A DNA stretch of 16,056 nt. Source: Rickettsiaceae bacterium (GTDB lineage: Bacteria > Pseudomonadota > Alphaproteobacteria > Rickettsiales > Rickettsiaceae). Positions 14,815 through 16,056 of the stretch are shown here, piece by piece. Within the stretch, counting starts at the first letter, position 1. Each line of letters starts with the position of its first letter. The DNA is taken from positions 1-16,056 of the forward strand of contig JAGOJE010000004.1 in the NCBI GenBank assembly GCA_017995275.1. Direction: 5' to 3'. The translations under genes were made by a program, and so were the position numbers. The notes below the pieces were generated by a model. The model was given only the letters and a program-made list of their open reading frames with translations. It made no database searches and had not been told where the DNA came from.

Positions 14815-16056
14815 TTGATCCCAAAGATAGAATCTTCACCAATTTATATGGAGATAAAGGTCATGATTTAAAAAGTGCCATAGCAAGAGGAGATTGGGAT
14901 AACACTAAAGAAATTTTATCTCTAGGAAGGGATTTGATAATAGAAAAAGTCAAGAAGTCTGGTCTTCGGGGGCGGGGCGGGGCTGGCTTCTCTACTGGCA
15001 CTAAATGGTCCTTCATGCCAAAGACGAATGATAAACCTCACTATTTGATTATCAATGCTGATGAATCTGAACCAGGCACTTGTAAGGATAGAGATATATT
15101 ACGGTACGAGCCTCATAAAATAATAGAGGGAGCTCTAATTGCAGCTTTTGCGACCGGTGCAAATTGCTGCTACATATATGTGAGGGGGGAGTTTTACAAT
15201 GAAGCATCAAATGTAGCAAATGCTATAAAAGAAGCCTATGATGCAGGCCTTATTGGAAAAAATGCATGTAAAGCTGGTTTTGATTTCGACATCCACCTAC
15301 ACCGCGGTGCTGGAGCCTATATATGCGGAGAAGAAACAGCCCTACTTGAAAGTTTAGAGGGAAAGAAAGGGCAACCAAGGCTAAAACCTCCCTTCCCAGC
15401 AACTTGCGGGCTATACGGATGCCCAACAACTATAAATAACGTAGAATCCATAGCAGTTGTACCAACTATACTTCGTCGCTCACCAGAATGGTTTGCCGGC
15501 CTTGGGAAGCCGAGCTCAACGGGAACTAAAATATTTTGTATCTCTGGCCATGTAAACAGACCATGTAATGTAGAAGAAGTTATGGGAATATCTATGAGAG
15601 AATTAATAGATAAATATGCTGGTGGAGTGATCGGCGGATGGGATAATCTTAAAGCTGTAATACCTGGCGGATCATCATGCGCTTTACTACCAAAGGATTT
15701 ATGTGAAAAAGCAGAAATGGATTTTGAAACTTTAAAGTCTTTGGGGTCTAGCCTTGGAACGGGTGGATTAATAGTTATGGATAACAGTACTGATATAATA
15801 AGCGTAATAGCAAGATTCAGCAAATTCTATATGAAAGAATCGTGTGGGCAATGTAGCCCATGTAGAGAAGGAACTGGGTGGATGTGGCGTATAATGCAAA
15901 GGCTCGCAAGTGGAAATGCAAAAAAGGAAGAAATAGATCAATTACTAGAACTAACCCATCATATAGAAGGTAATACTATATGCGCACTCGGGGATGCATC
16001 AGCAATGCCTATACAGGGCCTTATAAAACATTTCCGTCATGAAATAGAAGAAAGGA
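14811..16056 (+). CDS. nuoF: NADH-quinone oxidoreductase subunit F (51 kDa, FMN and NADH binding), cut by window end
   Basis: NuoF oxidises NADH with FMN and passes electrons to the chain of iron-sulfur clusters in complex I. The frame is open for 415 codons and runs off the right edge; family members are about 420-430 residues, so only the tail is missing. The NADH/FMN region shows GLRGRGGAGFSTGTKW (51-66), INADESEPGTCKDRD (81-95) and RGAGAYICGEETALLESLEG (165-184). The 4Fe-4S cluster N3 ligands are C345, C348 and C351 (SCGQCSPCREGT) and C391 (NTICALGDA). A strong ribosome-binding site, GGAGGGG at 14800-14806, precedes the ATG, which overlaps the nuoE stop. The two are translationally coupled and needed in equal amounts. 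An antisense open frame at 15317-15823 is a shadow of this gene. Confidence 0.97.
   Translation, partial: MIDPKDRIFTNLYGDKGHDLKSAIARGDWDNTKEILSLGRDLIIEKVKKSGLRGRGGAGFSTGTKWSFMPKTNDKPHYLIINADESEPGTCKDRDILRYEPHKIIEGALIAAFATGANCCYIYVRGEFYNEASNVANAIKEAYDAGLIGKNACKAGFDFDIHLHRGAGAYICGEETALLESLEGKKGQPRLKPPFPATCGLYGCPTTINNVESIAVVPTILRRSPEWFAGLGKPSSTGTKIFCISGHVNRPCNVEEVMGISMRELIDKYAGGVIGGWDNLKAVIPGGSSCALLPKDLCEKAEMDFETLKSLGSSLGTGGLIVMDNSTDIISVIARFSKFYMKESCGQCSPCREGTGWMWRIMQRLASGNAKKEEIDQLLELTHHIEGNTICALGDASAMPIQGLIKHFRHEIEER

Noticed and set aside
15317..15823. 168-codon minus-strand open frame
   Set aside because: It is fully antisense to nuoF, which shows all its motifs. The translated protein resembles no family and is a codon-bias shadow.
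1..16056. CRISPR array, prophage, rRNA or riboswitch
   Set aside because: I found no regularly spaced repeats, phage structural genes, rRNA signatures or conserved leader structures; intergenic gaps are all under 100 bases.

Overview
The window is AT-rich, densely packed bacterial DNA. The set of genes (trigger factor, FAD-dependent thymidylate synthase ThyX, a GyrA with a long insert late in its C-terminal domain, NuoE/NuoF, an ankyrin-like protein, an IS30 remnant and a decaying peptidase gene) suggests an alphaproteobacterium of the Rickettsiales/Holosporales kind, probably host-associated. This placement rests on protein character and composition, not on a database search.

Layout. (A) 1-5842, minus strand: a tightly coupled string read right to left. 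It runs secreted S9 peptidase, MFS transporter, dapE, tRNA-Leu(UAG), tig. Starts overlap stops (TAATG and ATGA), and a good promoter at 5864-5891 could drive all of it. (B) 5918-11016, minus strand: gyrA, thyX, a broken M61-type peptidase and an ankyrin-like protein. The peptidase is split by a 3'-terminal piece of an IS30-family transposase gene (about 7013-7130). (C) 11037-11768, plus strand: a VapBC toxin-antitoxin pair with its own near-consensus promoter, opposite in direction to both neighbours. (D) 11782-14160, minus strand: uvrC then pgsA. (E) 14192-16056, plus strand: nuoE and nuoF of respiratory complex I. nuoF runs off the window about at its last residues.

Functionally this is mostly housekeeping: protein folding, diaminopimelate/lysine synthesis, dTMP synthesis, DNA topology, excision repair, phosphatidylglycerol synthesis and NADH oxidation. 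The accessory material is the vapBC pair, the ankyrin-like gene with a 20-bp internal repeat, and the M61/IS30 scar. I see no CRISPR array, prophage, rRNA or clearly new multi-gene system. No gene-free stretch exceeds 300 bases. The most interesting spot is 6430-7316, where gene decay, a transposase fragment and a recent internal duplication lie side by side.
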